Numbered from the stretch's first letter, positions 14,178-24,869 are shown. The stretch is 64,000 nt of DNA from Anastatus disparis (GCA_017163975.1 JAFFSR010000244.1:13021501-13085500), one strand, 5' to 3'. Notes: a model not told the origin generated them from the letters alone. Numbers and translations: made by a program.

Positions 14178-14326
14178 ATATTTGTGCATGATACAGTAGA
14201 ACATTCCACTGCCACATATATTGAAAATGGTGGTCAGGTAGTGTTGGCGTCTGATAAAATAAAGTACATCACAACATCCGTAACGATCTTCGATAGCTTC
14301 GAAGATGTGAAAAGTCGAGGAGCGGG
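14178..14326 (+). other. 5' UTR part of first coding exon, with three tiny uORFs
   Basis: The exon begins after a textbook acceptor (long T run, then TTTTCAG ending at 14177). Before the main ATG there are three short upstream frames: ATG at 14188 (3 codons plus TAG), ATG at 14227 (4 codons plus TAG), and ATG at 14305 immediately followed by TGA, a start-stop element. The start-stop element ends 16 nt before the main ATG. An in-frame TAG at 14294 rules out N-terminal extension within this exon. Such uORFs commonly reduce translation of the main frame. Whether this exon is always used is unknown. Confidence 0.55.
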
Positions 14327-16787
14327 ATGAAGCCTCAGAAGAAGGCAGTAATCGGCCGAAAGGCAACCAAAACATCAGTGGTTGCCAAAAAACGTCGTGC
14401 CTCCTTCGAGAAATCTGCCGCCCTCGAATTAAAAAAGGAAAAACGTCCTAAGAAGCCGGAAAAACTGACGCTAACAACGGACGAGTCTAAAAAGAAAATC
14501 GACTTAGAGCCGAAAAAGAAAAAACCACCTGTCGACGAATTAAAAAAGAAAGAAAAATTAGAAAAGATAATTGAAGAGAAGAAATTAAAACCGGTTAAAG
14601 AATTCGTGGAAAGGTATATTGAAAAAAAGTGTGAAAAAATGGTGGAAAAGAGAGCTGAGGATAAAGAAGATGCAGAATCAAATGATAATCTAGACAAGAA
14701 AAAGATCGGCAAGCCGGATGACAAAATTAAAATTGATAAACAATGTGTTCAAGATATGAAAAAGAAAATGGAAAAATCTGAGGAGAAAGAAGATAAGATC
14801 AAATCAATAAATGGCGTCGAAGAAAAAGTAATTTCTGAGACTAAAATTGATGAAAAAATGTATATGCTTCCGGTCAAAAAGCGGCTAAAAGAGGAGCATA
14901 GAAAACGGGAGAATGCAAAATTAGCTAAATTAGAATACAAGGATATTCCAAAAATTGTAACTGCCAAAGATAACAAAGATTGTAAAAAAGAAAAAGAGCG
15001 AAAAAAATCACCGGAAAAGGAATTAGTGCGGAAACCATCCCCAATCAGGACGAAAAAGGAGCCGAAAATTAAGCAACCACCGAAGAAAAGTCCGCAGAAA
15101 AAAACAGTTTTGGCCACGAAAAAGTCTCATTTGCCGGTCGTCAAGAAGTTGATCGATAAGAAACCGAAGCTAGTCAAGTCCGCGCAAATAGCTGAAACTT
15201 TGTCGTTGGTAGTGAACGATGATGCGGTAGCAAAAGACCCGAAAAAAGTAGCCAAGAAGAAATCAATACTGTCAAAAGGCAAGAGTATGCTGATAAAGAA
15301 ATTTGGCGAGGAAAAGTCTGTTAAAGCTCCGAAACTGCCTCAAAAGAACGTAACTAAGGCAAACCTCATCGTGAAAAAAGAAGAAAAAGTTAAAAATGGC
15401 AACGTTGACAAGAATCTTGTTAAAAAGAAACCGGAGCCTAACAAAGATTTAGATAAAAATTTTAGTGAAATCAAGAAATCTCCTCCTAAGGAGGAACCAG
15501 ATCTTGTATATACGGATAATATTAAAAAAGAAGTTATTGAAGAAAATAAAGAATTAGATAATAAAATTAAAGAAGAAACGAAGAAGAGTGTTAAATCAAA
15601 AACTGCCAAAAAATCTATTAAAAAATCTCCTAAAAATCCGAAATTTCAAAGTGATACTGAAACTGAAAAGAGTGAAGGTACTTCCGATGAAAGCACAAAA
15701 TTACAATCGAAAACTACCAACGAAAACCAACAAACATCTAAAAATCTTATTGATTCTCCAAAGGAAGAAAGTGACTTGATAAAGGTAAATCTTAAAGTGG
15801 AAGCTGTAAATGGTGAAAGTGCTGAAAGTGGATCTGCTTCTGAATCTGATGGTAGTGATGAAGATTATGCACGCAGAAGTAGATCCAAAGCATTTGCAAA
15901 AAAGAAAGAACGCACGCCATCTGAAGAAAGGGCAATGACCAATCGTATGAAACTTTTTGGTTTCTGGAGTGGTCCAAAAAGGCACCGAGTTGCTTCTTTA
16001 AATGCTTTGGCCAAAGTTCACTGCCTTTACGAGAATGAAAACGGTGGTGTTTATCTTGGTGGCTTCTGCAAGCCTAAACCTGAGAAAGACAAGGACAAGG
16101 AAGTGAAACAAACGCGAAAGTGTAAGGAAGAAAAAGATGATAAGGATCAGAAGAAAGAGAAGAAGTGCAACAAGGCCAAGGTCGATGAAACAGTAGCTAA
16201 AAGGAAGCTAAGAAATGTACCTGGACTAAGAGGTAAGCACTACGATGTGCTCGAGGGATTGACCTCTTCCTCATCCTCTGACGAGGATCTGGAATTAAGA
16301 AAGGAGAGAGAACTTGAACGTAAGAAGAAAGGAAAAGAAAAAGAAAGGCTTGAGCGTGCAAGAGAGAAAAAATTGGAAGCAGAACGTGAAAGAGAAAAAG
16401 AAAGAGAAAGAGAGAAAGAGGAAGGAGGAGGTGATGGTGAAAAGGAGGCTGAAACACCGGCGGTGAAGAAACCCAAGCAAAAACGACGAAAAAAGAATGC
16501 CGAAGTTATGGATCTTAAAGATATGGTTGTGTGTAAGCGTATGGCGAGTTTAAATGCCTCGGCTATACTTGCTGCTTCCTACTCTGATGAAAAAAATCGT
16601 TTGGGTACGAGTAGTGAATCTTCTTCGAGTAGCGAATCTGATGTTGAGTTTATTAAGAGACGTCGTCAAAGTGATTCGGATATAGATAAAAGAAAGCAAC
16701 GGCAAACCGGATCGGATGCTGACGACTTGGTTAAGCCTTCCAAAAAGGTTGTAATCGTTAATCAAGATACTGATGTGACAATAACAG
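14327..16787 (+). CDS. wge: Winged eye-like chromatin protein, first coding exon (residues 1-820)
   Basis: Lysine/glutamate-rich basic protein, probably nuclear and chromatin-associated. Residues 1-490 are low-complexity charged sequence with many KK/KKE clusters that could act as nuclear localisation signals. Residues about 498-515 are acidic and serine-rich. Residues 541-581 form the most ordered-looking segment, starting KLFGFWSGPKRHR and running through ASLNALAKVHCLYENE to GGFC. Residues 639-656 are DVLEG plus a serine/aspartate tract, followed by an E/R/K coiled-coil-like stretch. Residues 737-750 repeat the motif as KRMASLNASAILAAS. A second serine tract lies near 770-780. The exon ends at ACAG|GTAGAT in phase 1; the open frame otherwise reads 7 more codons into the intron. 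ATG 14327 is chosen because an in-frame stop precedes it at 14294. The naming as Winged eye (BAHCC1/TNRC18 group) rests on recalled resemblance of the ordered segments. Charged low complexity alone would not support it, and the defining BAH domain is not in this window. Confidence 0.6.
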
Positions 16788-17495
16788 GTAGATTTCTATT
16801 TATTACATAAATTTTCTCATTATGTATAGAATTATAAAATTTTTATTAAAAAAATAACAAGCGCAAGTTTTTGAAATACTATTAATGAAACGGGCAAAGA
16901 TTGTTTTTCAAACGTTTGAAATTTAAAATAGTTTCTTGTAATTATAACATTAATTTTTTATAAACATTACTAATTAGTATTAATTACTAACCAAATGTTA
17001 ACGTTTTATGAATAATAGAAGTGAAAGAACATTTCCTTTAAATTATGTAAATACGTTCACTTGTTAAATTCTGTTCAATAGTTGCAATGCTATTTCTAAT
17101 ATATTATCCATTCTATTCCATACTCAGGTATAACATTCTACACATATTTCAGATAAATACTTATAAATCCATTGAGCACAAGTCACACTTTCTTCATATT
17201 TTACTTATTGTGGTCCATATGAGGCGTTATTTTTAAAAATTTAGTTTAAAATCTATGTATGGATTACAAAATACGACAAACTGTGGCTTATATTTTATTC
17301 AGTTATTATTTCGATAAACTATAAAAATTTAACAAAAAGTTTTCAAAATTTTACCAATGTAATCCTATTGTGAAATCCATGGGTTATAATTCTTTTACGA
17401 ATTTATGGCATTCATTAGAATAAAAAGAAAAGTAGTTTATTTAATAGAATAAATTCAATTTGTAAGTAAATTGAAATTTTATTTCTCTTTTGAAG
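16788..17495 (+). other. Intron
   Basis: 708-bp AT-rich intron between donor GTAGAT and acceptor CTTTTGAAG. Phase 1 on both sides rebuilds a glycine codon across the junction. Nothing else is visible in it. Confidence 0.75.
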
Positions 17496-17629
17496 GTGTC
17501 TACGTCAATCAAACGCGATCAACTCATCATGAAGGATTTTGTAGTATTGCTGGAATGCAGTATAGAATCAGTTCCACCAGTCATACGCAAACTGCAGCAA
17601 CGGCAGTTGCTACGGAGCTACACGAACAG
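17496..17629 (+). CDS. wge: Winged eye-like protein, second coding exon (residues 821-865)
   Basis: 134-bp exon reading GVYVNQTRSTHHEGFCSIAG, then MQYRISSTSHTQTAATAVAT and ELHEQ. It is bounded by acceptor TTTTGAAG and donor CAG|GTATAA. It enters in phase 1, matching the previous exon, and leaves in phase 0. GC and complexity rise exactly over the exon, supporting real coding sequence. The peptide is serine/threonine- and histidine-rich with no recognised catalytic motif. In the Winged eye/BAHCC1 group such segments are linker sequence N-terminal to the BAH domain, which I infer applies here. Confidence 0.65.
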
Positions 17630-19470
17630 GTATAATTACCCCTTTAATTTCTACTTTACGTGAAGTAAGTCTTTCCTCTTGAAAATGTACTTTATGACTT
17701 TCTTAGAAAATCTTCAAAATCATATATCTTCTAACTTTTGAAATATATACATTAAGCGATCAAAATTTATACGACTTATTGCATGAGATTTTTTCCAAGA
17801 AAAATTATTATTTATTATATATTAGCATAATTATATGAAAAAAATTTAAATAATCATATTCCATTTTTTTGTACACAAGATTATGTTTTGATTAGTTTAT
17901 AAAATTGTATTAATTTAAGTATCTTTATATCTGCGAATATTATCAAATTAATACTGATTTTTTAAAAATGATTTCCACCTTCAAAGACAAGAATTGTTGA
18001 TTTAAAATTTCAAATGTTACAAAAAGATTTCACAATATAAACACAATTTTAAAATAAATGTTAATATAAAATTCAATGAAAATCATCGTGATTTTTCTAA
18101 AAGAATAACGGGTTCCCATAAAAAACGATGGTTAGAGGCGGAGATTTGAATTTGTATTTAATAATAATTGATTGAAAATTTTCAAATATATACTTTAAAA
18201 TACTGGTGTTATGATTAATGCAAAAAAAGTACTCTATTGACACGAATTATAAGCTTTCTTTTTCATTTTTTGCTATACAAAAAAATTTAAAATAAAAACT
18301 TAATTTTATTTAATTTTGACCAAATATTATGAATTTTTATCGTTGTGAATACATTAAATAATCTAAGTGTATCAGTAAATAAATTTTAAATTAATAAAAG
18401 AAAATAAAACAATATTTCGTTTTGTTCCATCAAGGAATTCCATTGATTTTTAAGTTAATAAGAACTTGGTAAAAATAAAAATATGAGTTATGAATCTTTT
18501 AGGAATGTCCCTAACGCAAGAAAGCATTTAAAATAAATTTATCATTTTTTTTTTTTGTAACAAATTTAAAGTTAAGGGACTTGTATGAAATTAAAAACTA
18601 AAATAATTAAATATAATGTTTATTTGTTTAGAATCTCAAACCCATAAAAAAGTTAAAAAAAAAATTTTTTCAATAAATTATTTGAAAACAGTGGATTATG
18701 ATTCAAAATTTTCAGCAGCAAAATTCATCTATATTAACTAACACCACTCTCTCTTACTATACCAGTGAAGTATTGTACTACATTATACTAAACAAATAGT
18801 GAAGTATACTTAAGAGAGTACAACTATATACGCTCTTAGATGTTACATTCAGCTTTTTATGCAAGCATAGTAAGAAGTATATCTTCACTCACAATTCGTA
18901 AATTAACATAATATTACAGAATTTTCTTCTTTGTGTACTTCTATATAACATTGTACACTTCTAATAAAATAATTTCATTATTAAAGCACCTGAATTTACA
19001 TTTCTCATCCTGCATGCAATATTCATTTTAAATAATCACAAAAAATACCATAAAAAGTATTAGAAATTTAAATTAAATTAATATGATTACAATTTGAGTA
19101 ATAAAGGATTAATGGTGTTTTCTTTAAAAAAAAATTAATTAACAAATCCTGAATAATTATTATTAAAATTATTCAAAGAAAATATTTTTTACTTTTATAA
19201 GATATCTGTAATATATGACCTTCAGCGCTATAATAACCTTCATCATTGAAATAATTTAAAAAATTTTATTTCAAATAAAAATTAAAATATTTATTTGTAA
19301 TCATTAAAAGCATAATTATATATTTATTGGAAAAAATTTCGACTTGAACACAAAAAATTTTTTCAAATTATCATAGTTTTTCATTTTATGCAAGACACGT
19401 TTTAGTCCTTAAAAAATTGTATAAACGAAAAGCTAAAGAAACCTTTGCTCTTTTTATTCTTTTGTTACAG
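17630..19470 (+). other. Intron
   Basis: 1,841-bp AT-rich phase-0 intron ending in a pyrimidine tract and TTGTTACAG. A stretch at about 18740-18970 repeats GAAGTAT/ACTTCT-like words but forms no clear repeat. Nothing else is recognised. Confidence 0.7.
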
Positions 19471-19600
19471 AAGGAACAGCCATGCAAATCTTACACTCCT
19501 CTTGGAGCTCTTTCATCGATGCAACCCCCCGGCACGCAGGGCAACCACTCGAACATGTCTCCTCGGCGGCACTCGGCTTTCTCAGCACCGCATCAGCATG
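19471..19600 (+). CDS. wge: Winged eye-like protein, third coding exon (residues 866-908)
   Basis: 130-bp exon reading KEQPCKSYTPLGALSSMQPP, then GTQGNHSNMSPRRHSAFSAP and HQH. It starts after TTGTTACAG and ends at a consensus donor, CATG|GTAAGT. It enters in phase 0, matching the preceding exon, and leaves in phase 1. The proline/serine/histidine-rich sequence lies in a clear GC peak. The gene must continue, because the donor is strong and the frame has no stop before it. The exon that should follow (phase 1) was not found anywhere to 64000, so the encoded protein is partial in this window. Confidence 0.65.
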
Positions 19601-20246
19601 GTAAGTCAAATATGTAACTTATTTTTTTTATCGTGCAGTAGAAGAACTAAATTAAAAAAAAAATTATGTTTCACTCAAGTTTATCAAAATTTGATTTATT
19701 TCTCAAAGCATTCTAAATATTATATATTTTTATTTTTTTATGCCAGCAAATATTATTTTATTATCCTATCTATAATTTAAATTAATGAAGTTACTGAAAT
19801 CAATTGAGTAATCGGCATGTACACTCGGTGAAAATAATATTTTTCTGATTTTATACCACAAATGGCGGCGTTACATATTTTTACCACAAACGTAAGAGAA
19901 CTTCGAATCATGTAACAAGTTTTGCATTATGATTATTTCGTTCATCTGATAGGTTATTCATAGAAATCTGAAACAATGACAATTATAATTGAAACACCAA
20001 TATAATTTAAATGAATATTATTGAATTCTATTTAATTATTAAATGAAGAAATGAAAAAAATAGACTGTAAAATTATAAAACAAATTCTAAAAAAAACATA
20101 ATATTGTTTGTTTACTAAAATTACATGAAACTTTGGGAGATACTATTTTACATAAAAATATGAAAAAAGCTCGAGTTTTAGATGCCAAGGCTCAATAGAT
20201 TTGAAGCTAGGTAGTATAATATCAATAATTTTATGAAATATAAAAG
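19601..20246. other. AT-rich start of the long downstream intron
   Basis: AT-rich. A 22-bp segment at about 19880, ACATATTTTTACCACAAACG, recurs in near-perfect reverse complement near 20750, so the fold-back element at 20247-20632 may sit inside an older inverted-repeat element. No gene is seen. Confidence 0.35.
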
Positions 20247-20632
20247 TTAAGAGGAGGCCGTATAGCTCCATCCTTGTCTAATTTAATTTTTCGTTATTAT
20301 TAATAAATTAAATATTGTTATGCAAAAGTAAGGGTATAGCCCAATAGATTTCAGGACCAGCAAACGATCCTATTCTATGAAAAATTTTAAATTTTCATTA
20401 GTTTCCGAGTGAGGTCTGAAACGGAATAACAGCTATCAAATTCAATTGTTTTTCCGTTTCAGATCTCACTCAGAAATTAATGAAAATTTCATATTTTTTC
20501 ATAGAATAGGATCGTTTGCTCGTCCTGAAATCTATTGGGCTATACCCTTACTTTTGCATAACAATATTTAATTTATTAATAATAACGAAAATTTAGATTA
20601 GACAAGGACAGGGCTATACGGCCTCCTCTTAA
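20247..20632. mobile_element. Fold-back (MITE-like) element with 180-bp arms
   Basis: Left arm about 20247-20426 and right arm about 20452-20632 are near-perfect reverse complements separated by a 25-bp spacer. The ends read TTAAGAGGAGGCCGTATAGC and, opposite, GCTATACGGCCTCCTCTTAA. Outermost bases on both sides are TTAA, which could be a TTAA target duplication as in piggyBac-type elements, although TTAA is palindromic and could simply be part of the arm. It encodes no protein, so it would need a transposase in trans. Matches between arms are high but not total, indicating moderate age. Confidence 0.8.
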
Positions 20633-20862
20633 GGCCTGTTGATAAGTTCGAGTTTGGCTTACATAATTCACCAAAGTATCACTAAAAGTTTAAGAAAAAT
20701 GCTTCAATTTGGTGGTGTGAAATTCGCTGTATTATCAGAAATAATTATTTTACGTTTGTGGTAGAATATGTAAACATTTAAAGTAATGTAAAAAGGACAC
20801 TTCTCATGTACTTATAAATGTTTACCGTTTTATTTCATTCCAAAAATTCAGAAATAGTACAT

Positions 20863-20977
20863 TACGATACACGTGCTCTAAGTGGTCCTTTTTTACACGG
20901 CGTGCAGTTAGCGCCCGAGCGCAGCGAGGGTGCTATGCACGTCGTGTAAGAGGACCACTTCGAGCACACGTATCGTA
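20863..20977. repeat. Long imperfect GC-rich hairpin in the dispersed repeat
   Basis: Left arm 20863-20906 (starting TACGATACACGTGCTC) pairs with right arm 20936-20977 (ending GAGCACACGTATCGTA). The loop holds GCGCCCGAGCGCAGCGAGGG, itself able to form a small inner stem with the flanking TAGC/GCTA. This is by far the most GC-rich structure in the downstream part of the window. It could be a transposase or replication-type terminal structure, or a transcribed hairpin. Confidence 0.85.
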
Positions 20978-21050
20978 TATTATTTTATAGCACGTGTGAG
21001 ATAAATTCGCCACACGTAATTAATACCCCAGAAAATCAATATTATCAAAA

Positions 21051-21133
21051 ACTATACACACCACGAATGATAATTCGTAAATAAAAACGAATTCTATATA
21101 TCAGCAAAACTATGCACACCACGAATGATAAAT
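21051..21133. repeat. 58-bp tandem repeat, about 1.4 units
   Basis: The unit starts ACTATACACACCACGAATG and ends TATATATCAGCAAA. The second unit is partial and diverges after GATAAATC. The equivalent array in the other copy (56705-56845) has one more full unit, which accounts exactly for the 58-bp length difference between the copies. Confidence 0.85.
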
Positions 21134-21527
21134 CTAAAAAAAGTAAAACTATTTATTATCAATGATAGACCCATCGCAAACAAAAAAAAGCAAAAACGAT
21201 ATCAAAAATATTCTTAGATTGAGAAATTATATCAAATAAGTATTGATGTCAGTGATATTTTATTAATTAAATACAATATGATAAAAAGAGAACTTGCCGA
21301 TTATTTAGATTTATGTATACACAGGTCAGACAAAGCAAAGCATCTAGTTTATTGTTCGTATAGCTATCTCTTTCTTTCTCATTCTTAGGCCGTACACACT
21401 GTACACGCATGCGCGCCGCTTACAGATGTTTTGTTTCGACAACTCACGGCACAACAGTAATTTATAAACTATAGTTTTGATTTTCTTGATGTTTTCAATT
21501 CTTTATTAAAGTATTTATATTTTTTGA

Positions 21528-21803
21528 TTGATTTTCTACGTATTATCATGTGTGAAAAGACATTTCTACGTATTAATATATATACAAAGAGTGATTGTGA
21601 TGCGTGATTTCGATATTACTTTTTTGAACAGTATAATAAAGTGCGAAATTTCTGATGGTAGTACTTTTTTACACAGTTCAAAAAAGTTGTATTTAGCTCC
21701 CGCTAAATGGTGTAGAAAACGCGAATTTAGCTCACGCAGTGCTATAAAAGAAATGCTTTTACTTATAATATGTACCATAAAGATTATTCGCCTAAATTTT
21801 TGA
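21528..21803 (+). other. Open frame running out of dispersed repeat copy 1
   Basis: 91-codon open frame. The portion from internal ATG 21600 (MRDFDITFLNSIIKC onward) to about 21752 lies in the repeat and reads on through LAPAKWCRKREFSSRS. Beyond the repeat boundary the frame continues into unique flank and is probably meaningless. The same frame is present in copy 2, but the copies are too alike for that to show selection. I do not recognise the peptide. It may be the first exon or a 5' remnant of a mobile-element protein. Confidence 0.2.
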
Positions 21804-22116
21804 ATAAATTCATTCATTAGTTATTGAGAATTTTGGATTTCTGATACTGCTTATGGAAATACTGAAATCGATTAATCATTTATTTTTTTTATTGATTTGT
21901 TTTTATATGTTTAAATTTGTAAAAAATACTATATGCAACTGCTATATCCTTCAAATTATTGCTCAAAAATATGTTATGGCTATTTTGATTGAACAAATAA
22001 AGAAAAATATACAAACAGGTATAATCATTGATTATCTTATTATCAATAAACTATTAGTTTTATAATTAAATTTCGCTTACATTAGTTTTATCACAACAAA
22101 TAAATTTCAAGGTGAT
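21753..22116. other. No recognised feature
   Basis: AT-rich flank. A 70-codon open frame at 21853-22065 is low complexity and unlike any family I know. Confidence 0.5.
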
Positions 22117-22323
22117 ATAATAGGGTATATGATTTATACATAGTCACCGACTTTGCAGTTTCCCGGATTTTTTATATTTAATTAATAATTTGAAGAAATA
22201 TCGCTATGTCATGCTTTTTATTAGTTGAAGTGGAAAAGTATAAAATATAAATATTTTTAAAACTTTTGAATTAAGAATAAAAAATTTGAGAAACTGTAAT
22301 GTCGGTATTTCATATTCCCTTAT
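22117..22323. mobile_element. Diverged fold-back (MITE-like) element
   Basis: The ends are imperfect reverse complements. The left reads ATAATAGGGTATATGA followed by CACCGACTTTGCAGTTTC. The right reads GAAACTGTAATGTCGGTA followed by TCATATTCCCTTATA. The similarity extends inward through an AT-rich interior, suggesting a 207-bp palindromic element now decayed. A related AATAGGGTATATGA word occurs at about 62162. Confidence 0.55.
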
Positions 22324-24860
22324 AAACGTCTTCCTTAATGGTAAGTATATTTATGAAATGCAATATGAATTTTAAAAGAACATTTGCGTTAAAATTATAA
22401 TTCTCTTTATTATAAAAATAAAAATCACAATTTAACAGGGGAAATTTTCCCTTTAGCCCTTCCCACTTTAGCAGAAATATTTGTAATGCTTTAAAAGTAA
22501 GTATCTGCTCAATTCACATTTTCCTTTGCTTGCCAAGTAAACACTACTTCATTCTAATCAAAAAATTTACTATTTCCTAATTTTTGGGTACCAAAAACTC
22601 AAGTGGTTTCAACTTCTTTTGGTATAATATGAAATGCATGTAATATGAGAACTTCTTTTCTTTTCTATCAGAACTTTATTTTATCTAAATTACATTTTTT
22701 TTTATTGAATGAGAAAATGTTTGATAATTAAAGAAAAAGCTATATGCAACCTTTACAAGATTACTTTTAAAGCTAATATTATTAATATTTTGCTTAAATT
22801 TATTTGTAGTTGGACTCCTTTGTTATTAAAATACTCTTTTATATTCCTTCTCTTCTATTCCACGAGTTTAAAAAAAAAAGAAATAATTTTCAATGACAGT
22901 TGTAGAAAATTCTTACAAATAAGACACTTTATTAATTATATTTCCACTTCTTAATCAATCGTTGTTTTCTATTGATCGATAAATATTATTTATATTACTA
23001 CTTCTTATACAAACAATACTTCTCATGTAAGCAATGTAGAAACGTGAAAGTTCTTAATACTGAAGGGAAAAACTTTGGAGTATTTATCATTTTTAATATT
23101 CACGTTTACGTGACATCATAACAAAATCTCAATGATTTTATTCTATCATATTTAACTGACAAATTTAGTAATATTAAAATATTTAATCAATTTTTTTTAA
23201 GTTTCTTCAATTAGTTCTAAAAGTTTTATTTTCGTTGTATAATAACATTATATGAATTGTTAATTTTCGTGATTTTTTTTATAAGCTAGATAAAAGCAAT
23301 AGCCCTTTTTATCTCGTCTTGTAACATTTGCACCATTCTTAGCAAGAAATTCACATAATCAAACAATAACAAAACAATTTTAACAATTATCAAAATAACT
23401 GTAATGCAAGTAATTTATTTTTAATAAAATTAAAAGTCAAGTGTCGATTTGAAGTCATGTGTTGATTTGAATTTATACAATATTACCCTGTTAAATTTTA
23501 AGTAATTGATCACAAATTGAATTCGTTCATCTTCAATGAGAAATTTTTTAAAGACACAGCATTGCAACAAATATGAATTTCACTGATATAGCTCTATCTC
23601 AGTGCTATTAAGCGCGGACCCAAGAGAAAATCGCTTGGAAATTATAGTTCATAGGGCTTCTATATATAGGATTCACTCAGGAAATCATATACGAAGCACT
23701 TCCGTCGAACAAGATGGAGAAAATAAAAAAACAAGAATAGAAGGCTTCTAAACTTCAAACCACGTTTCCTTGAGATTAAATCTACTAATTTTTTTGAAAC
23801 TTTTTTAAATGATGATGTTAATCCATATGTTATTAACATACATTTTTATTTCAGATAAGTTTAATAAGAAATCTACGTTGCTGAAATTTTTGGAGCTTTA
23901 TTTCAAAGTATTAGAAGAGCGTGCTGATCTAGCTTGGTTGATACTTTAACTTGCTTTTGCAGTACGATCGCACCTCTTGATTTTTTATATTTTTATAGAA
24001 AATGTATACTTATTTAGATCATTTGTTTCTAAATTTAACATTGCTTTCAAAGCTTTAGTTATGATGAAATATAATTGACTAATTCTAAATTTTATTTGAA
24101 TTTCGAAAATAAAGTCTTTTGTCATTTACAACATTATCTTTATAGTAAATCAACAACTATTTTCAGTCTAATTATATAGTTAGTTTTTAATAAACCCTAA
24201 GCAACTATGATGAATAGAAAATTACTGATTAAATAAAATCACTAGTTTCTTGTTTGGTTAATAGAATTAGGTGATTCTAATTTCACAATAAAACGAAGAA
24301 CAATCTCTTTTAGAATAAACTAGTAAAAAATTTTAATTTCTTTTCACTAAACGAAAAGTTTATTGCAGAAATTTTTCACATATAATTCTTACGAATCCTT
24401 AGTCCTATAAATCCAGCTAATTAAAAGAAATTTAGTGTAAGAGTCGAATATGAATTATTGTTTGGTTTCTAAAATTATGGTATTTCATATCCCATTTTAA
24501 AATAAATTTAGAGTTTTTAATAATTAAAATGCCCCATAAAATCTAAAAAATTGTCATTAAATATAGAGATTTTTCAATTAAAAAAATGTAAAATTGAACT
24601 TGAGTGAATAGAAAAATAAATGAATGAAAAAAAAACAAATTTCATTTTGTTTAGCAAGAATATTTATAAAAAACTTTTGTCTAGACATGAATTTTGGAAA
24701 TAAATAACAAATTACATTTTTTGTAGTTTATTTATCAAACTATATTATATCAATATTTTACGAAAGAAACGAAAGCTTATTTAAATAATCTTTCCAATAT
24801 ATGTAAAAACAGTATAAAACAAGAAAAAGATTTAAAAAAAGTCAATTTAGAATATATACA
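22324..24860. other. AT-rich intergenic/intronic DNA, no gene supported
   Basis: Mostly featureless. A higher-complexity patch at 23590-23750 contains a stop-free run of about 55 codons on the + strand without an initiating ATG. It resembles nothing I recognise and could be a decayed mobile-element fragment or chance. Confidence 0.45.
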
Positions 24861-24869
24861 CTAACAAAT

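Larger units (their letters stand above)
20851..21752 (+). mobile_element. 0.9-kb dispersed repeat, copy 1
   Basis: 902 bp almost identical to 56505-57464, in the same orientation. Apart from one 58-bp tandem unit I count only three substitutions (21008, 21421 and 21437). Two of these are C/T differences at CpG. In order it contains a long GC-rich hairpin (20863-20977), a 58-bp tandem array (21051-21133), AT-rich sequence, a GC-richer block near 21395-21460 and the start of a small open frame. Both boundaries are sharp: GAAATAGTACATTACG at the left and GCTATAAAAGAA at the right. No terminal inverted repeats, LTRs or transposase are seen, so the class is unknown. It may be a nonautonomous element or a truncated longer one. 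Confidence 0.8.

Noticed and set aside
14335..16765. Several minus-strand open frames of 60-129 codons opposite the large exon
   Set aside because: They are shadows of the lysine/glutamate-rich + strand frame, giving phenylalanine/serine/leucine runs with no domain or start context.
23610..23755. Stop-free run of about 55 codons without ATG
   Set aside because: No recognisable protein similarity, no splice-site support that fits the phase-1 donor at 19600, and length within chance for the local composition.
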